A program made the position numbers and the translations under genes. A stretch of DNA of 9,632 nt from Bacteroidales bacterium (lineage in GTDB: Bacteria > Bacteroidota > Bacteroidia > Bacteroidales > UBA7960): positions 1-9,632 of the forward strand of contig PWHO01000147.1 of NCBI GenBank assembly GCA_003555385.1, read 5' to 3'. Shown in pieces: positions 7,226 through 9,632 of this stretch. Position 1 is the first letter of the stretch, and each line of letters opens with the position of its first letter. The notes beneath the pieces were generated by a model that was given only the letters and a program-made list of their open reading frames with translations, was not told the origin of the DNA and did no database searches.

Positions 7226-8413
7226 ATGGAAATTGCTGATTTTTTTGAACCTGTAAGTAAAAGCGAACTGCTGAAAGACAGCCCACCGCACCCCCTGCTT
7301 CTGGGTCGCTCCATCATGACCAATGATGCCCAAACAGGATTTCCTGACCTGGAGCAGGCAGACATTGCCCTGATCGGGGTCAGGGAAGACCGACATGCTG
7401 CCGGAAATGAGGGATGCTCACTTGCCCCCGATTACGTCAGGAGGCACTTATATCGTTTATTCAGAGGGCCCGCCGATCCGCGAATTGCGGATCTGGGAAA
7501 TATCAATGCGGGTGACCAGGTCAGTGACACCTATTTCGCTGTGAAATCAGCAGTGGCAGAGCTGCTTAAAAAAAACATCACCCCGGTGATTATCGGAGGA
7601 GGCCAGGATATCACCTATGCCAACTACCAGGCCTATGAATCGCTCGGGCAGATCATCAACATCGTATCGGTTGACTCCCGTTTCGACATCGGCCTGCAGA
7701 AAGACGAGCCCCTGAACAACACCAACTTCCTGAGCACCATACTGACCCATAAACCCAATTACCTGTTTAATTTTACCAACCTGGGCTATCAGACCTATTT
7801 TGTTGACCAGGACGCCATCGAACTGATGGAGCGGCTCTTTTTTGATGTGTACCGGCTGGGCGTGGTTAAAAACAACATGGAAGATACAGAGCCTATCGTC
7901 CGCAACGCGGATATGTTCAGTTTTGACGTATCAAGCATCCGGCAATCCGATGCCCCGGCCAATGCCAATGCTTCCCCCAACGGGTTTTACGGGGAAGAAG
8001 CCTGCCAGATCGTCCGCTATGCCGGGTTGAGTGACAAGCTCAGCTCCATTGGCTTTTATGAGATCAACCCGGCTTACGATCAAGGCGAACAAACTACCCA
8101 CCTGGTGGCCCAGATGATCTGGTATTTTATCGACGGATACTACAACCGGAAAAAGGACTTTCCGGATAAACACATCAAAGACTCGGCAGACTTTATCAAG
8201 TATGTGGTATCCATAAAGGATTTCCAGAACAAGATCAACTTTTACAAAAGCAAGAAAAGTGACCGGTGGTGGATGGAGGTTCCCTGTCCGCCCAAGCTGC
8301 AAAGCAAATATGACAGGCAGTTTCTGGTACCGTGCTCATACAGGGACTACCAGGAAGCCTGCCAGAATGAAATTCCGGAAAAATGGTGGCAGGTTTACCA
8401 GAAATTCGTATAA
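7226..8413 (+). CDS. Ureohydrolase-fold protein, probably not a canonical arginase (degenerate metal site)
   Basis: The 395-residue product has the order of motifs of the arginase/agmatinase/formimidoylglutamase family, but key residues differ. The GGDH block reads GGGQD (residues 124-128), so the first metal histidine is Gln127. The DAHxD block reads DSRFD (150-154): both aspartates remain but the histidine is Arg152. The SFDxDxxDP block reads SFDVSSIRQ (232-240), keeping Asp234 but with Ser236 in place of the second aspartate. Thus Asp150, Asp154 and Asp234 remain and three of six ligands are lost. The YEINPAYD segment with Glu279 is kept. About 90 residues follow the fold, with lysine-rich stretches and two WW pairs. 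It sits 15 bp after topA and before the PorP/SprF gene. Databases are likely to label such proteins formimidoylglutamase or arginase; I infer a structural or altered role. Family assignment is firm, function unknown. Confidence 0.82.
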   Translation: MEIADFFEPVSKSELLKDSPPHPLLLGRSIMTNDAQTGFPDLEQADIALIGVREDRHAAGNEGCSLAPDYVRRHLYRLFRGPADPRIADLGNINAGDQVSDTYFAVKSAVAELLKKNITPVIIGGGQDITYANYQAYESLGQIINIVSVDSRFDIGLQKDEPLNNTNFLSTILTHKPNYLFNFTNLGYQTYFVDQDAIELMERLFFDVYRLGVVKNNMEDTEPIVRNADMFSFDVSSIRQSDAPANANASPNGFYGEEACQIVRYAGLSDKLSSIGFYEINPAYDQGEQTTHLVAQMIWYFIDGYYNRKKDFPDKHIKDSADFIKYVVSIKDFQNKINFYKSKKSDRWWMEVPCPPKLQSKYDRQFLVPCSYRDYQEACQNEIPEKWWQVYQKFV

Positions 8414-8415
8414 GC

Positions 8416-8428
8416 CATTGAACCAATG
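8416..8428. repeat. Small inverted repeat after the ureohydrolase gene
   Basis: CATTG and CAATG, separated by AAC, form a perfect 5-bp inverted repeat two bases after the stop codon. No T-run follows, so termination here is only a weak possibility. Apart from this and the -7 element at 8473, the 142-bp gap before the next gene shows nothing else. Confidence 0.2.
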
Positions 8429-8472
8429 TACGAAGCGGCGTAGAAACATAGGTCGGTTAAAAATATTTGTTG

Positions 8473-8480
8473 TACTTTTG
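8473..8480 (+). promoter_or_regulatory. -7 element upstream of the PorP/SprF gene
   Basis: TACTTTTG matches TAnnTTTG and is identical to the topA -7 box. No good TTG lies at the -33 distance. A start near 8487 would give a leader of about 70 nt. It suggests that the secretion gene can be expressed independently of topA and the ureohydrolase gene. Confidence 0.5.
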
Positions 8481-8555
8481 ACTGTTTTTTATAAAGAATC
8501 AATAACCGGACGATTTTTTCGTTCACACAATATCTGATCGCATAAAGCAGCATTG

Positions 8556-9506
8556 ATGATAAAAAAGGGCCTCATTGTATTTTTACTTTCCTTCACGCTC
8601 TGTGGAATGGCTTTTTCACAGCAGGAGGCCCAGTTCAGCCATAACATGTTTAACAACATGGGGATCAATCCCGGCGTGGCCGGAATGCGGCAGGCAATAT
8701 GTGCCACCGCCATTGCCCGGCAGCAGTGGGTCGGATTTCGGGATGCGGAAGGTAACCGGCTGAACCCGGAAACCTACAGCCTGAACGTGGATGCCCCTAT
8801 TCCTTTCCTGCGTGGCGGGGTCGGTCTGGGCTTCATGCAGGATCAGCTGGGACCGGAAACCAACGTCGGGGTAAAAATGTCTTACGCCTACCATCTCCGT
8901 CTTGGCATGGGACGCCTGGGCATAGGCGCTCAGATCGGATTCCAGGATAAACGAATAGATTTTTCATCACTCAACCCCATCGATCCGGGCGATCCGGTAC
9001 TGATCGGAAATGAAGAAAGCCATATTTTTACTGATTTTGCCATCGGCGGATTTTATATGCTGGATGACGAAGCCTGGGCAGGACTCTCCTTTTCACAACT
9101 CAGGCAGGCAAGGGGGGGGCTGGCAGAAAGTGATTATTCACTGTGGCGGCATGCTTACGCAACCGCGGGCTACAACGTGACCTGGCCCGGGAATCCGGAT
9201 TACGTGATCAGCCCTTCGGTATTGTTGAAAACAGACCTGTCTTCCTTTCAGTATGACCTGAATACAATGGTTACATACAATAACCGCTTTTGGGGCGGCG
9301 TTAGTTATAGACCCCAGGATGCCGTGGTATTCATGCTGGGGGTGAATTTTGATCAGATCAGGATCGGCTATTCGTACGATGTGACCACCTCTCCCATTGG
9401 GAGAATGGGACGAAGCTACGGAAGCCATGAAGTAATGCTGCAGTATTGTTTTGACCTGGGGCTGGAAAGAATAGAAGAAATACAGCGGAATATCAGATTT
9501 TTGTAA
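8556..9506 (+). CDS. porP: PorP/SprF family type IX secretion system outer-membrane protein
   Basis: PorP/SprF proteins are outer-membrane beta-barrels of the type IX secretion and gliding machinery; PorP is needed for secretion in Porphyromonas and SprF for delivering the adhesin SprB in Flavobacterium. The 316-residue product begins with a typical signal peptide: MIKK, then a hydrophobic stretch, then AFS before QQEAQFS, with cleavage likely after Ser. The mature N-terminus, QFSHNMFNNMGINPGVAGM, is the family hallmark (Q-x-S...N..NP..AG), followed by RQQWVGF, alternating barrel strands and a C-terminal GSHEVMLQYCFDL segment. Cys15 of the signal region lacks a proper lipobox. I chose the ATG at 8556 over the adjacent TTG at 8553. 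By synteny with the porPKLMN order of Porphyromonas, the gene starting at 9599 should be gldK/porK. A G8 run lies at 9112-9119. The symbol porP rests on context, because genomes carry many paralogues. Confidence 0.85.
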   Translation: MIKKGLIVFLLSFTLCGMAFSQQEAQFSHNMFNNMGINPGVAGMRQAICATAIARQQWVGFRDAEGNRLNPETYSLNVDAPIPFLRGGVGLGFMQDQLGPETNVGVKMSYAYHLRLGMGRLGIGAQIGFQDKRIDFSSLNPIDPGDPVLIGNEESHIFTDFAIGGFYMLDDEAWAGLSFSQLRQARGGLAESDYSLWRHAYATAGYNVTWPGNPDYVISPSVLLKTDLSSFQYDLNTMVTYNNRFWGGVSYRPQDAVVFMLGVNFDQIRIGYSYDVTTSPIGRMGRSYGSHEVMLQYCFDLGLERIEEIQRNIRFL

Positions 9507-9511
9507 TTTTG
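9504..9511 (+). promoter_or_regulatory. Possible -7 element overlapping the PorP/SprF stop codon
   Basis: TAATTTTG matches TAnnTTTG, with its TAA being the stop codon of the preceding gene. No convincing -33 TTG is present. It would start transcription near 9518, giving a leader of about 80 nt for the gene at 9599. The adjacent sequence is strongly A/T-rich, so chance occurrence is possible. Confidence 0.35.
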
Positions 9512-9535
9512 CCGTTCAATTCAATATAATACAAA

Positions 9536-9555
9536 TTATTATTGGCAAATAATAA
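9536..9555 (+). repeat. A/T-rich hairpin in the leader of the last gene
   Basis: TTATTATT and AATAATAA form a perfect 8-bp inverted repeat around a GGCA loop, 43 bp before the ATG at 9599. There is no T-run after it, so it is not a standard terminator. It could be an mRNA leader structure or a symmetric DNA site. Confidence 0.4.
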
Positions 9556-9598
9556 GGAAAAGAGAAATAGGAAATGGCCATTATAACCTGAAGCCACC

Positions 9599-9632
9599 AT
9601 GAAAAGAATACTGACTGTTGCATTAGCTGCGA
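9599..9632 (+). CDS. Start of a secreted protein or lipoprotein, expected gldK/porK, 3'-truncated
   Basis: Only eleven codons are visible, reading MKRILTVALAA, which has the basic-then-hydrophobic form of a signal peptide. GldK/PorK is a lipoprotein of the type IX core complex and usually follows porP, so gldK is the best guess. This identification rests on gene order only; nothing in the eleven residues is specific to the family, and the lipobox would lie beyond the window. Confidence 0.5.
   Translation, partial: MKRILTVALAA

Noticed and set aside
7226..8413. Naming this gene hutG (formimidoylglutamase) or arginase
   Set aside because: Key metal ligands are replaced and no histidine- or arginine-degradation genes are nearby.
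1..9632. Mobile element, CRISPR array, tRNA, rRNA or prophage
   Set aside because: No transposase, integrase, spaced direct repeats, or structural RNA sequences were recognised; the window is a continuous run of chromosomal housekeeping and secretion genes.

Overview
The window looks like chromosomal DNA of a member of the Bacteroidota, probably a Bacteroidales-like or Marinilabiliales-like anaerobe. Three things point there. The promoters match the Bacteroidetes -7 consensus TAnnTTTG, and start codons lack clear Shine-Dalgarno sequences. The gene order uppP-truB-queA is typical of the phylum. The right end carries a PorP/SprF-family protein of the type IX secretion and gliding machinery, which is restricted to this phylum. 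The genus cannot be fixed from the sequence alone.

Left part (1-3310, + strand): the 3' end of uppP (undecaprenyl-diphosphate phosphatase), then truB five bases later, then a short hairpin. A well-formed promoter follows, driving queA and probably ispD. These genes serve lipid-carrier recycling for the envelope, tRNA pseudouridine-55, queuosine synthesis and the MEP isoprenoid pathway. UppP and IspD are linked biochemically, because undecaprenyl phosphate is built from isoprenoid units.

Middle (3311-4858): miaB lies on the minus strand, convergent with ispD and divergent from topA. Its probable terminator sits inside the 3' end of ispD. The miaB/topA divergent region of about 170 bp holds one -7 element for each gene and two dyad-symmetric sequences. 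With truB and queA, miaB makes three tRNA-modification genes in under 4 kb.

Right part (4859-9632, + strand): topA (DNA topoisomerase I without zinc fingers, with three evenly spaced C-terminal repeats) is followed after 15 bp by a ureohydrolase (arginase/formimidoylglutamase-fold) protein that has lost about half of its expected manganese ligands. Next comes a PorP/SprF-family outer-membrane protein with its own -7 element. Last is the start of a signal-peptide-like gene at 9599 that by synteny is expected to be gldK/porK, the first gene of the type IX core. The part that most deserves attention is the apparent pseudo-ureohydrolase lying between a housekeeping topoisomerase gene and the secretion locus.

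No rRNA, tRNA, CRISPR array, insertion sequence or prophage gene was seen. All gene-free stretches are under 300 bp.
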